Positions 27,269 through 34,547 are shown, numbered from the stretch's first letter. The stretch is 39,116 bases of DNA from Bacillota bacterium (GCA_021846165.1 JAJZCL010000005.1:1-39116), one strand, 5' to 3'. Made by a program: numbers and translations. Notes: a model not told the origin generated them from the sequence alone.

Positions 27269-27296
27269 GGACTAGATAAATAGTCCTTATGGACTA
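27269..27296. repeat. Three alternating GGACTA/TAGTCC half-sites in a divergent promoter region
   Basis: GGACTA (27269-27274), TAGTCC (27281-27286), GGACTA (27291-27296), so the middle site can form a dyad with either neighbour (spacers 6 and 4). It lies between the divergent radical SAM and diguanylate cyclase genes. Confidence 0.65.
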
Positions 27297-27397
27297 TATG
27301 CGGTTGGAAATGTCTTTATGAGTTTCAAATTGTGTGATTTGATTGACTCGTGTTACTATCATAATAGAAGAATGGATCGGCAGCGAAGGGATGCGTC

Positions 27398-28384
27398 GTG
27401 AAGTTGGAAATCGACTTTAATCAAGAATTGGCGAAGCTACGTCGTGATAATGACATTTTTCAGTGGTTGTTCCGTTTGTCGGAAGTGTTGTTGTTCCTTG
27501 AAGATCCATCGGAGTTGTGGACGCAGTTTCGGGATTTATTTATTCAGTTGATGAATCTGATCGGCGGCTGCTTTTTTCGGGTGGAAGATGGCGTGACCAT
27601 ATACTCTGAGTGTTTTGGCCGCATTCCGTTTTCCGACGAGTTCATGCTTGCCATTCGTGAAGATGTGCTCGGCGAGGAGGGTGATGCGGTTCGCGTACGT
27701 CCTCTGTTCATTGAACATGAAGGGCGCAGGTATCCCATGATAAGGTATAATCTGTCGCTTGAAAATAAAAATGGTGAGGTGGTGTATTTAATCCAGGCAG
27801 ACGAAGACGACAGTCAAAAACTGATGCGATTTTTGCTGGATTATTACGGGATGGCAATTCAGTTGATCAGTCAACGCAAAAAACTTCGCGACCAGTTGGA
27901 TCTGGATCCGCTGACTGGCATTTGGAATCGGCGCGCGTTGGAGTCCAATATGGAAGAGTATTTTCTTCGCAACAGCGGTCAACCGGCGGTGTTTGTGCTG
28001 TTTGATCTGGATTATTTTAAACGATTAAATGATACCTTAGGCCATTTAATGGGAGATGAGGCATTAAAGGCTGTCGCTGTTCACATACGTGGATCGTTGC
28101 GCAAAGGCGATTGGGTGGCTCGTCTCGGAGGAGATGAGTTTGTCATGGTTTTGCAGAATACGCGCTGGGGGGGACGTTGGGTCAAACAAATGCGCCGCAT
28201 GCTTTCTTTTAGTCCGCTAGAAAAATACTCACTCGGAGTGACGGCGGGCATTGTCGAGATTCCGCGCGAGGCGTTTTCTTATCAAGAAGCGTATCGCCTG
28301 GCCGATCAACGGCTGTATCATGGCAAAAAGAAAGGAAAGAATATAGTTGTTTACCAACCAGACCAGGCCGAGTGGAAATTGTGA
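27398..28384 (+). CDS. Diguanylate cyclase with shared sensor domain
   Basis: 328-aa soluble GGDEF protein. Residues about 10-165 form a sensor module similar to the second module of the 19.3-kb GGDEF protein: FQWLFRLSEVLLFLEDPSELWTQFRDLFIQLMNLIGGCFFRVEDG against FRWIQEMSQILLFVRDEEELWRQFRDMLMQLGHINGGVYAQCVDG. GGDEF domain from about 165: DPLTGIWNRRALE, LFDLDYFKRLNDTLGHLMGDEALK, WVARLGGDEFVMVL. The I-site RKGD (RxxD) five residues before GGDEF is intact, so product inhibition is expected. GTG start after GAAGGGATG. Promoter not clear (TTGATT and CATAAT upstream at short spacing). Confidence 0.93.
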   Translation: MKLEIDFNQELAKLRRDNDIFQWLFRLSEVLLFLEDPSELWTQFRDLFIQLMNLIGGCFFRVEDGVTIYSECFGRIPFSDEFMLAIREDVLGEEGDAVRVRPLFIEHEGRRYPMIRYNLSLENKNGEVVYLIQADEDDSQKLMRFLLDYYGMAIQLISQRKKLRDQLDLDPLTGIWNRRALESNMEEYFLRNSGQPAVFVLFDLDYFKRLNDTLGHLMGDEALKAVAVHIRGSLRKGDWVARLGGDEFVMVLQNTRWGGRWVKQMRRMLSFSPLEKYSLGVTAGIVEIPREAFSYQEAYRLADQRLYHGKKKGKNIVVYQPDQAEWKL

Positions 28385-28527
28385 GCAATTTTTCGTAAAA
28401 AATATTCCCTGCAGAATAAATATTCACGAATAGATACTTGACAAGATTTTCTCTGTTCATGGAAAATGGGATTATAAATTAGTTTGATCAATTGATTTTG
28501 CGGAACACAGAAGCGGGAGGAATCGAC

Positions 28528-28839
28528 ATGCCTGTTGATATTGAAAAGCATGGAGAACGGATTGTTGTGCAGTTGGATGGACAGATGTACGTCCCGGATG
28601 CGGCAATGCTCAGGGAGCGTTTGCTGCAATACATGGACAAGGGCGTACAGGAAGTCGAGGTGAATATGAGGCAGTTAGACTTTATTGATAGTGCGGGTCT
28701 AGGCGTTTTGATCGGGATACACAAGCGATTGCTTGAACGCGGCGGGCATGTGACGCTGCGGGGACTGCGCGGGAGCGTAAAGGAACTGTTCACGTTAACG
28801 AGATTGGATAAGGTGTTTGAGATCAAGGATAGCGATTGA
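28528..28839 (+). CDS. STAS-domain anti-sigma factor antagonist
   Basis: 103-aa stand-alone STAS protein of the SpoIIAA/RsbV type. Such proteins bind an anti-sigma kinase when unphosphorylated and release the sigma factor. Core: IVVQLDGQMYVPDAAMLRERLLQY, and the phospho-acceptor region LDFIDSAGLGVLIGIHKRLLERGGHVTLRGL with the Ser of DSAG. ATG 28528 after GGGAGGAA, not the ORF-track start at 28492. The phosphatase gene follows directly; no RsbW-type kinase or sigma gene is in the window. Confidence 0.94.
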   Translation: MPVDIEKHGERIVVQLDGQMYVPDAAMLRERLLQYMDKGVQEVEVNMRQLDFIDSAGLGVLIGIHKRLLERGGHVTLRGLRGSVKELFTLTRLDKVFEIKDSD

Positions 28840-28923
28840 ATTCGCAGGCTGTTCAAGAGGTGAGCCAGAATAAGGATAGCGAACAGATTTACCGGGCGTT
28901 CTGATGCCTGGCTTTGGACGTAT

Positions 28924-29922
28924 TTGGAGTATGCGCACGATCCGATGGTCGTTGCAAACGCTGAAGGAATTATCTTATGGGTCAATCGAGCGTTTACGGA
29001 AGTGACTGGATATCCTCAGGAGTTTGCGGTTGGCAACTCTACGCGTATATTAAAGTCTGGGGTGCAAGGGTTAGATTTTTATGAAGCGTTTTGGAATTCG
29101 TTAATCGTAACGGGACACTGGTCTGGTGAAATATGGAATAGGCGTAGTGATGGTTCCCTTTACCGTGAGTGGTTGGAGATCTATCCGCTCAACTTCAAGG
29201 GGCAGGGTCGTTATTACTTTACTGTTTTTCAGGAGATTACCAACGAACGAGACATTACCCTCGACATTCAGATGGCGGGCAAGTTGCAGCGTTCGTTAGC
29301 GCCAAAACCTATCTTGGATAACAATGATGTACGCATTCAGACTGCCCAGAGAGGCATGTATTCTGTGACTGGGGATTTGTATGATTATCTGTGGCTTAAC
29401 GATCGAGTGTTGATTGGTTTTATTGCCGACGTGATGGGTCATGGCATGTCGGCAGCCATGCAGGCGGGCACTGTGCGGGTGTTGTTCAAAGAAACGCTTC
29501 AGCAAATGACCGCATTGGGTGACGCGTTGAAGGTATTAAACAAGTCCATCGGTCACTACCTAGCCAACGACACGTTCGCGGCTGCTTTGTGTTTTATTGT
29601 CGACTTGGAGAGCCATGAGTTCCGATACGCTTCAGCGGGGATCCATACATTTTACCACCAAGATGGATTAGGCTTGCATAAGATTCAAGTGGATAGTCTC
29701 TACTTGGGTGTCGCCGAAGATGTTGAATTCAATGAGTACCGTTTGCGGTTGCATCGCGGAGATCGACTCTACCTGATGACGGATGGGTTTTATGACTTGT
29801 TGCCATCGACGATTCAATCGTTTCCCGTTGGGTTGGAAACGATTGACAAGGATATTGAGCGCTTTCTTGGGCAATTTTTGATTCAAGACGATATTACGCT
29901 AATGAACATAGAGGTACTCTGA
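28924..29922 (+). CDS. PAS-PP2C (SpoIIE/RsbU-type) serine phosphatase, 5' end apparently frameshifted
   Basis: PAS domain (LEYAHDPMVVANAEGIILWVNRAFTEVTGYPQEFAVG...EWLEIYPL) followed by a PPM/SpoIIE phosphatase domain (QMAGKLQRSLAPKP, SVTGDLYDYLWLNDRVLIGFIADVMGHGMSAAM, DDITLM), predicted to dephosphorylate the STAS protein encoded just upstream. TTG 28924 has no ribosome binding site. A better start, TTG 28836, overlaps the STAS stop with AAGGA seven nt before it, but that frame stops at TGA 28902 after IYRAF. One base skipped there joins it to DAWLWTYLEYAHDP in this frame. So the gene probably spans 28836-29922 with a +1 frameshift or sequence error. Confidence 0.88.
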   Translation: MEYAHDPMVVANAEGIILWVNRAFTEVTGYPQEFAVGNSTRILKSGVQGLDFYEAFWNSLIVTGHWSGEIWNRRSDGSLYREWLEIYPLNFKGQGRYYFTVFQEITNERDITLDIQMAGKLQRSLAPKPILDNNDVRIQTAQRGMYSVTGDLYDYLWLNDRVLIGFIADVMGHGMSAAMQAGTVRVLFKETLQQMTALGDALKVLNKSIGHYLANDTFAAALCFIVDLESHEFRYASAGIHTFYHQDGLGLHKIQVDSLYLGVAEDVEFNEYRLRLHRGDRLYLMTDGFYDLLPSTIQSFPVGLETIDKDIERFLGQFLIQDDITLMNIEVL

Positions 29923-29927
29923 AAAGG

Positions 29928-29972
29928 CGGCTGGGGAATGCTCGCATCGTGAGTGCGAATCCTCCTCAGCCG
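29928..29972. terminator. Hairpin between the convergent phosphatase and EAL genes
   Basis: CGGCTG...CAGCCG outer stem with GGA/TCC and TCGCA/TGCGA inner pairs, followed by TTCTGTT on +. No perfect T run, so a moderate terminator. Confidence 0.6.
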
Positions 29973-30006
29973 TTCTGTTCGCTGTTTGCACCGTGTGAGG
30001 CTCGCA

Positions 30007-31065
30007 CTACGTTAAGGGATCGTGATTCCCCAACCATTCATTGGTTAAGGGGTGTGCGTTCGGCTTCCCGAACAAATAACCCTGCAATAAGGGATAGCCA
30101 TGCTCCGATAAGTACTGGCCTTCCTCCACTCTCTCAATTCCTTCGGCGATGCAAATCGCGCCGACTTGGTATGCTTCATCTGCCACCAGTCTGGCGATCG
30201 ATTGTTTGTAAGGGTTCTGATCAATGTGATGAACGTATTTACGATCCAGCTTGACGACATCCGGTTGAAGCTGTGCGATGCGATCGATAGTGTTCTGACC
30301 TTTGCCGACATCGTCGAGAGCAAGTGAAAATCCACATTCATGGCAAGCGTCGACGATGGTTTTCATATGATTGAGGTCAAGTAGCGCGTCATTTTCGACA
30401 ATTTCAAATACGATTCTGGACGGCGAGATGTTTAATCGCTTTACTTCGGAATAAGTGAAGCGCATAAAATCATCGATAGAATAGATTGCCGATGGAACCA
30501 GATTGATGAATACCTTGGTATCGGGGGGACAAAATCGCGCCGATCGCAAAGCTTCGGTGCGGCAGTATCGATCCAGCTGATACAATCTGCCATTGCTAGC
30601 GGCTGTTTCGAAAAGATACTCTGGATCGATTGACCGTCCCGTATTCATCTTGCCCCTAGCCAGCAACTCATGCCCGTATAGTGTGGGTGTGTGACCGTCC
30701 CAACGGACGATCGGTTGAAATGCCATGTGCAGCCGTTTTGCGCGGATGATGTCGTCAATCCAGTGCGTCGAGCGGCGATTGATAATAAGATGCCAAGGAA
30801 CCTCTTGCCCAATGACCCACCTATGCTCAGATAAAAAATCTCCAAAATGAAATTGCCACTTATCAAGGTCAAAATTGTCTCTCCAGTACGGCGTCAGTTC
30901 ATGAACGGCAAAATCAGTCAACCACACGCTGAGAGGATCGTTCAGTTTGCGTGCCTCTCTCGCCAAAAAGATGTGATTGGGTATGGAATGAATGCGCGTG
31001 TATGTATCTGGAAACTTGACGATCAAGCCGCGCTTGGGAAGCCAATCATTAGGAATGGAGGACAT
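30007..31065 (-). CDS. EAL-domain c-di-GMP phosphodiesterase
   Basis: 352-aa soluble protein: a 110-residue N-terminal part not recognised (FPDTYTRIHSIPNHIFLAREARKLNDPLSVW), then an EAL domain. Catalytic residues are present: YGHELLAR (EAL written as ELL), INLVPSAIYS (Asn), FEIVEND (Glu), LALDDVGKGQNT (Asp pair), VVKLDRKYV (Lys), IAEGIER (Glu), LLQGYLFGKP (Gln). It should hydrolyse c-di-GMP to pGpG. ATG start with AAGGAG and an own SigA promoter. Convergent with the phosphatase gene and divergent from the Rieske gene. Confidence 0.93.
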   Translation of the reverse strand: MSSIPNDWLPKRGLIVKFPDTYTRIHSIPNHIFLAREARKLNDPLSVWLTDFAVHELTPYWRDNFDLDKWQFHFGDFLSEHRWVIGQEVPWHLIINRRSTHWIDDIIRAKRLHMAFQPIVRWDGHTPTLYGHELLARGKMNTGRSIDPEYLFETAASNGRLYQLDRYCRTEALRSARFCPPDTKVFINLVPSAIYSIDDFMRFTYSEVKRLNISPSRIVFEIVENDALLDLNHMKTIVDACHECGFSLALDDVGKGQNTIDRIAQLQPDVVKLDRKYVHHIDQNPYKQSIARLVADEAYQVGAICIAEGIERVEEGQYLSEHGYPLLQGYLFGKPNAHPLTNEWLGNHDPLT

Positions 31066-31086
31066 TGGGTTACACTCCTTTCTGAG

Positions 31087-31123
31087 CTAAATTTAGTCTA
31101 ATCGACAGCTTTCAGGCAGTCAA
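31087..31123 (-). promoter_or_regulatory. Promoter of the EAL gene with a palindrome
   Basis: Minus strand TTGACT (31123-31118), 17-bp spacer, TAGACT (31100-31095). The 10-bp palindrome CTAAATTTAG (31087-31096) overlaps the -10 and start region and could be an operator. Confidence 0.6.
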
Positions 31124-31166
31124 ACGATTCTATTAATCATAGGAAAAAAAATTACAAAACTTTATG

Positions 31167-31239
31167 AAATCTGATTGCGATCCGTGCTGATTAGGATTAG
31201 CATAGTCTTGTCATCGTTGTGGGTGATTGTGGGGGGATC
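31167..31239 (+). promoter_or_regulatory. Probable promoter region of the Rieske gene
   Basis: Contains TTGCGA, 17 bp, TAGCAT, and an imperfect dyad TGCTGAT-TAGG-ATTAGCA that covers the -10. Weak match. Confidence 0.35.
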
Positions 31240-32262
31240 ATGATGGAGATTGTTAGGGCGCGTGGAAAGAAAACTGAATTACGGCGTCTGGCGTCAAGGG
31301 AAGGCGAGGACAGTGTGTTTCCGCTTGTTTGGTATGCGGTCATGTGGTCGAAAGAGCTGGTGCAACATCCGATTAAGCGCACGGTGGCGGGGTTGGATTT
31401 GATATTGTTTCGTGATCAGAGCGGGATTGTCCGTTGCGTCGATGCGTGTTGTCCCCATCGTGGTGCGGATCTTTCTTTAGGGCGAATTGAAGGCGGAACG
31501 CTGCGCTGTGCATACCACGGATGGGCGTTTGATGGAGAGGGACACTGCGAGCGTATTCCCGCCCACCCTGCTCGCTCGATTCCGGAGTTTGCTAATCTAC
31601 TATCATATCCTATCCAGGAAATAGCAGGACTGGTGTGGGTATACCCCCAAGCGAATGGCGATGTGCAGCCATCATCATTAGAAGTGTTCCCTGAACTTAC
31701 GGATGTGCGTTATGTGTTGGCGCCGTATGATGCCAAGTGGCAGGCTCATTTCACGAGAACAGTGGAAAGTGTTCTGGATGTGGCGCACCTTGCGTTTGTT
31801 CATAGGAAGACCATCGGCAAACGTTTGAACCCCGAAATCCGCTCGTTAGACTTTGAAGTGAAGGGGCGGGATCGGATCCAAATTAAAAACGGCGGCGGCA
31901 TCCTGGATTACATTTTTCCGCAGCAGTGGCTACTGCGACCTGATCAAGGCGGTAAGCAAGGCTTCATCAACTATGTGACCTTCACCCCGGTCAACTCCCA
32001 CAAGACCATGATTTTCGGTTATGCTGGGAGAACGTTTCTGCGTCGGGTGCCGTTTGTCACGTCAATGTTTTCCCATTACAGCTTAAAAATCCTGGAAGAA
32101 GATCGGAAGGTGGTGGAAAGTCAGCGCCCACGTCCAATTCCAAAGTCGATGCAAATGGAAGCCCATGTGCCTGCTGATGGGCCGCAAGTGCGTTTTCGGC
32201 AGCGGTGGTATCAGTTTTTATTATCGGATGAGGAAAAGATCGTGTTGCGCAGTCGCTCCTAA
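31240..32262 (+). CDS. Rieske non-heme iron oxygenase, alpha subunit type
   Basis: About 340 aa. N-terminal Rieske [2Fe-2S] domain: CCPHRGADLSLG and CAYHGWAFD (CxH...CxxH). C-terminal catalytic domain with the mononuclear iron ligands in ESVLDVAHLAFVH (DxxHxxxxH). Relatives include vanillate demethylase, pheophorbide a oxygenase-like and choline/carnitine-type enzymes; the substrate cannot be assigned. No ferredoxin or reductase gene is adjacent, so electrons must come from a general carrier. ATG 31240 after GGGGGG preferred over GTG 31219. Stop codon overlaps the stop of the convergent MFS gene by four bases. Confidence 0.9.
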   Translation: MMEIVRARGKKTELRRLASREGEDSVFPLVWYAVMWSKELVQHPIKRTVAGLDLILFRDQSGIVRCVDACCPHRGADLSLGRIEGGTLRCAYHGWAFDGEGHCERIPAHPARSIPEFANLLSYPIQEIAGLVWVYPQANGDVQPSSLEVFPELTDVRYVLAPYDAKWQAHFTRTVESVLDVAHLAFVHRKTIGKRLNPEIRSLDFEVKGRDRIQIKNGGGILDYIFPQQWLLRPDQGGKQGFINYVTFTPVNSHKTMIFGYAGRTFLRRVPFVTSMFSHYSLKILEEDRKVVESQRPRPIPKSMQMEAHVPADGPQVRFRQRWYQFLLSDEEKIVLRSRS

Positions 32263-33437
32263 GTATGGTGCAAGCCTTCGGTTTGACCGTTCTCTTCCAA
32301 ACTTCGCTCGAACAAGCGAGTCGACGCAAGCAGTGCCGCAAAACCAATCACAAGAATGGCGGCGGCGATCCAGAACGGAACCTGCATGCCGAACAAAGGC
32401 CCCATAAAACCGCTGAAAATCGGCGCGATTGCTGCGCCTGCCCAGCGCAGGAAGTTGTAAGTGCCAGACGAAATAGAGCGGGAAAACGGTGAGATTTCCA
32501 TGGCTAGCGTTGTGAACAAGGCGTTGGCGATGCCGCAAAAAAATCCCGATACCACGATGATCCACAACAACGCCATGCCGTGTACAAGCGCTGCGGCGAC
32601 GAACACAGCAATCAATCCCAGCAGATTGACTTGCAATAGTCGCACGGGACCAAAGATTGGCCGTAGCCAATTCACTACGAATACAGAGGAAATGCCGACA
32701 AGAATGCCCCAAGCAAAGTACGTGAATCCAAGTTCTATACTGCTCAGCCCTTTCAGTGTCAGCGGCGAATAAGCAAGAATGGTGAAAAAGGCGTAACTGT
32801 ACGCAAGACCGATCAGTGCGTTGGTCAGGACGGCCGGGTGGCGCATGGCGCGGAACAAGTCTTGCGCGGATCGGGGCGCTTCTCGATTGGTTTCCTTGAC
32901 TGTAAAAAAGGTAAATATCAGGGCGATCAGCATGAGCATCGAGGTGCCGTAAAACGGAAACCGCCACGACAGATTCCCCAAAAATCCGCCGATCAAGGGT
33001 CCTGAGGCGATGCCAAGACCAAGCGCCGCTTCATACAGCGTGATGGCCGATGCCATACCGCCGCTGGAAGCGCCGACAATGATCGAAAGCGCGGTCGAGG
33101 TGAAGAACGCATTGCCGAGTCCCCATCCTGCTCTAACGGTGGCGAGCATCGCGATGTTGGGAGATCGACCCGACAAAAAGGCGAACACGACGACAAGGGT
33201 CAGTCCAATCAGCATCACCTTGCGTCCACCGAGTCTTGTTGCCATCACACCCGAGATCAGCATGGTTACGGCCATCACTGCAATATAGCTGGTGAACAGC
33301 CACTCAACTTCAAAAGGGGTGGCGCCCATCGCCTTGCCAATCAGCGGCAGCAGAGGGTCAACAACGCCAATCCCCATGAAAGCAATCAGGGTGGCGAATG
33401 CGGTGGCAATGACCGCAGGTGGAAATCGTTTGAACAT
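32259..33437 (-). CDS. MFS transporter, drug-efflux type
   Basis: 392 aa, 12 predicted membrane helices. DHA1-like features: GIGVVDPLLPLIGKAMGATPFEVEWLFTSY in the first loop, the loop 2-3 motif SGVMATRLGGRKVMLIGL (motif A, GxxxDRxGRR-like), and RAGWGLGNAFFTSTALSIIVGASS with GLGIASGPLIGGFLG (motif C). Likely a proton-driven exporter; substrate unknown. ATG 33437 with AAGGAGAG is preferred over the upstream start at 33494, which would lie inside the promoter. Confidence 0.92.
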   Translation of the reverse strand: MFKRFPPAVIATAFATLIAFMGIGVVDPLLPLIGKAMGATPFEVEWLFTSYIAVMAVTMLISGVMATRLGGRKVMLIGLTLVVVFAFLSGRSPNIAMLATVRAGWGLGNAFFTSTALSIIVGASSGGMASAITLYEAALGLGIASGPLIGGFLGNLSWRFPFYGTSMLMLIALIFTFFTVKETNREAPRSAQDLFRAMRHPAVLTNALIGLAYSYAFFTILAYSPLTLKGLSSIELGFTYFAWGILVGISSVFVVNWLRPIFGPVRLLQVNLLGLIAVFVAAALVHGMALLWIIVVSGFFCGIANALFTTLAMEISPFSRSISSGTYNFLRWAGAAIAPIFSGFMGPLFGMQVPFWIAAAILVIGFAALLASTRLFERSLEENGQTEGLHHT

Positions 33438-33455
33438 GAGAAACTCTCCTTGGTC

Positions 33456-33472
33456 ATTTCGGTTGCCGAAAT
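33456..33472. promoter_or_regulatory. Dyad at the start region of the MFS promoter
   Basis: ATTTCGG - TTG - CCGAAAT, perfect 7-bp arms, touching the -10 box. Typical size of a repressor operator. Confidence 0.6.
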
Positions 33473-33499
33473 TATACATGATCATTCTCGCCATTTCAA
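33471..33499 (-). promoter_or_regulatory. SigA promoter of the MFS gene
   Basis: Minus strand TTGAAA (33499-33494), 17-bp spacer, TATAAT (33476-33471). The -35 and spacer lie inside one arm of the 21-bp inverted repeat. Confidence 0.75.
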
Positions 33500-33527
33500 T
33501 TTGGAGTTGAAATGGCGAGAATGATCA
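33479..33527. repeat. Perfect 21-bp inverted repeat between cotJB and the MFS gene
   Basis: TGATCATTCTCGCCATTTCAA - TTTGGAG - TTGAAATGGCGAGAATGATCA. It starts two bases after the cotJB stop codon, so it may also end the cotJ transcript, though no T run follows on the minus strand. Confidence 0.85.
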
Positions 33528-33528
33528 A

Positions 33529-33783
33529 TTATGCGTATTCCCACGGCCACGGCTGTTCGACGTAGCCAGCGCGGTTAGCGACGCGCTCGTCGCCAAATCC
33601 AGTGAGCGGTCCGTACTGTTGTTCATAAGTTTTGCGCAAGGTGCGAAGTCGCTTGTTCAGCGTCGCGTAGTCTTGCAGTGCATCTGGATCACCAGGGTGG
33701 GAATCCAGATAAAGCTGAATTTCCAATAAGGCAAACGACGTCGCCTGCAGATCGATCATGAGATTGTTGTCGTACGCGATCAT
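33529..33783 (-). CDS. cotJB: Spore coat protein CotJB
   Basis: 84 aa, CotJB family, spore coat assembly partner of the CotJC catalase. Recognised from LMIDLQATSFALLEIQLYLDSHPGDPDALQDYATLNKRLRTLRKTYEQQYGPLTGFG and the end PWPWEYA, typical of the family (PWPWE). ATGA overlap with cotJA. The 21-bp inverted repeat follows the stop. Confidence 0.94.
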   Translation of the reverse strand: MIAYDNNLMIDLQATSFALLEIQLYLDSHPGDPDALQDYATLNKRLRTLRKTYEQQYGPLTGFGDERVANRAGYVEQPWPWEYA

Positions 33784-33953
33784 TTCGCCTCGTCCCCCCT
33801 GCTAGCGTGGGAATGTACACGCTTGCGATAATGATCGTCCAACCACAAAAACAGAGTGCCTTGGGACAAAGCCGTGGAAAGGTCGTATTTTTTCATTTCC
33901 GCGTACGGGTAGGGGGATGCGCCGCCGGGAAAACTCAAGGATTCTTCCGCCAT
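33780..33953 (-). CDS. cotJA: CotJA-like spore coat protein
   Basis: 57 aa, too short for the ORF track. Reads MAEESLSFPGGASPYPYAEMKKYDLSTALSQGTLFLWLDDHYRKR. The part DLSTALSQGTLFLWL matches the CotJA core (P-x-x-A-L-x-x-G-T-L-x-P-x-L). It is shorter than B. subtilis CotJA (about 82 aa). The start follows AAGGAG; an earlier ATG five bases upstream is in another frame and stops after seven codons. Stop overlaps the cotJB start (ATGA), as in cotJAB operons. cotJC is missing downstream. Confidence 0.82.
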   Translation of the reverse strand: MAEESLSFPGGASPYPYAEMKKYDLSTALSQGTLFLWLDDHYRKRVHSHASRGDEAK

Positions 33954-33983
33954 ACCATCGCTCCTTTATCGTCTGGGCTGTTA

Positions 33984-33992
33984 TACCATATG
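33984..33992 (-). promoter_or_regulatory. Possible SigK-type -10 of cotJA
   Basis: Minus-strand CATATGGTA fits the SigK -10 CATAnnnTA about 30 bp before the cotJA start; the short -35 (AC) is not distinctive. TATAAC just beyond could be a SigA-type -10 instead. Confidence 0.3.
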
Positions 33993-34013
33993 CGCGGCGT
34001 GGAAATGTGCGCC

Positions 34014-34424
34014 TCACGCATGTAGAAGAACGATGGCGGTACACAACGAACGGGTATGGGAGATGCTGACTTGCGTGTGGATGCGGGGGAACACCTTCAA
34101 CCACTCGAACAAATCCCCATTAAATGACAGATGAGGGAGGCCGCTAGCGTTTGCGAGCGTCTGAATCTCGTTGAAGGCGAAAGGCGGAGCATGGTGGTCG
34201 CCAGGCAGATCTGGTAAACGCTCTTCGTAAAGGGCGCTGAGTGCTTTGAAGGCGGCTTCCTTGGCGGCGAATCGGCCTGCGTAATACTCTGCCACGCGCC
34301 GTTCAGAAGTCAGCGCAACCGCCTGGTCTTGTTCAGCCTGAGAATACACACGTGCGACAAAGCGCTGGTTGTTGATCGCGCTGGCGATCCTGTGAATTTC
34401 GATCAGATCAATTCCAATGAACAA
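34014..34424 (-). CDS. acpS: Holo-[acyl-carrier-protein] synthase
   Basis: Transfers 4'-phosphopantetheine from CoA to the acyl carrier protein. 136 aa. Motifs: MFIGIDLIEIHRI (Mg-binding Asp) and YYAGRFAAKEAAFKALS (FAxKEAxxKA), then VSISHTRSLCTAIVLL (SISH). TTG start seven nt after GGAGGG. It lies 60 bp upstream of cotJA on the same strand. The C-terminal half between these motifs is somewhat divergent, with a DHHAPPFAFNEI segment. Confidence 0.93.
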   Translation of the reverse strand: MFIGIDLIEIHRIASAINNQRFVARVYSQAEQDQAVALTSERRVAEYYAGRFAAKEAAFKALSALYEERLPDLPGDHHAPPFAFNEIQTLANASGLPHLSFNGDLFEWLKVFPRIHTQVSISHTRSLCTAIVLLHA

Positions 34425-34498
34425 GGAAATCCCTCCAAGACATCATTCAAGAGCGGTGTAATGAGTGTAGCAAAATGGAATGAAGAATCCGATAAAGG

Positions 34499-34527
34499 TT
34501 GCACCGCATTTTTTCTTGTGCTATACT
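34499..34527 (+). promoter_or_regulatory. Promoter of tRNA-Leu
   Basis: TTGCAC (34499-34504), 17-bp spacer, TATACT (34522-34527), 20 bp before the tRNA 5' end. Confidence 0.75.
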
Positions 34528-34547
34528 CCACAAGTAGCTTTTTGAAT

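Noticed and set aside
26983-28527. c-di-GMP riboswitch near the GGDEF genes
   Set aside because: No GEMM-type conserved segments found in the intergenic regions here or upstream of the chemoreceptor.
28899-28905. Programmed prfB-like frameshift
   Set aside because: No internal Shine-Dalgarno before the slippery codon and poor re-pairing of UUC to UCU; kept only as a possible mutation.
33479-33527. Terminal inverted repeats of a MITE or insertion sequence
   Set aside because: The arms are adjacent around a 7-nt loop, with no element between and no target duplication.
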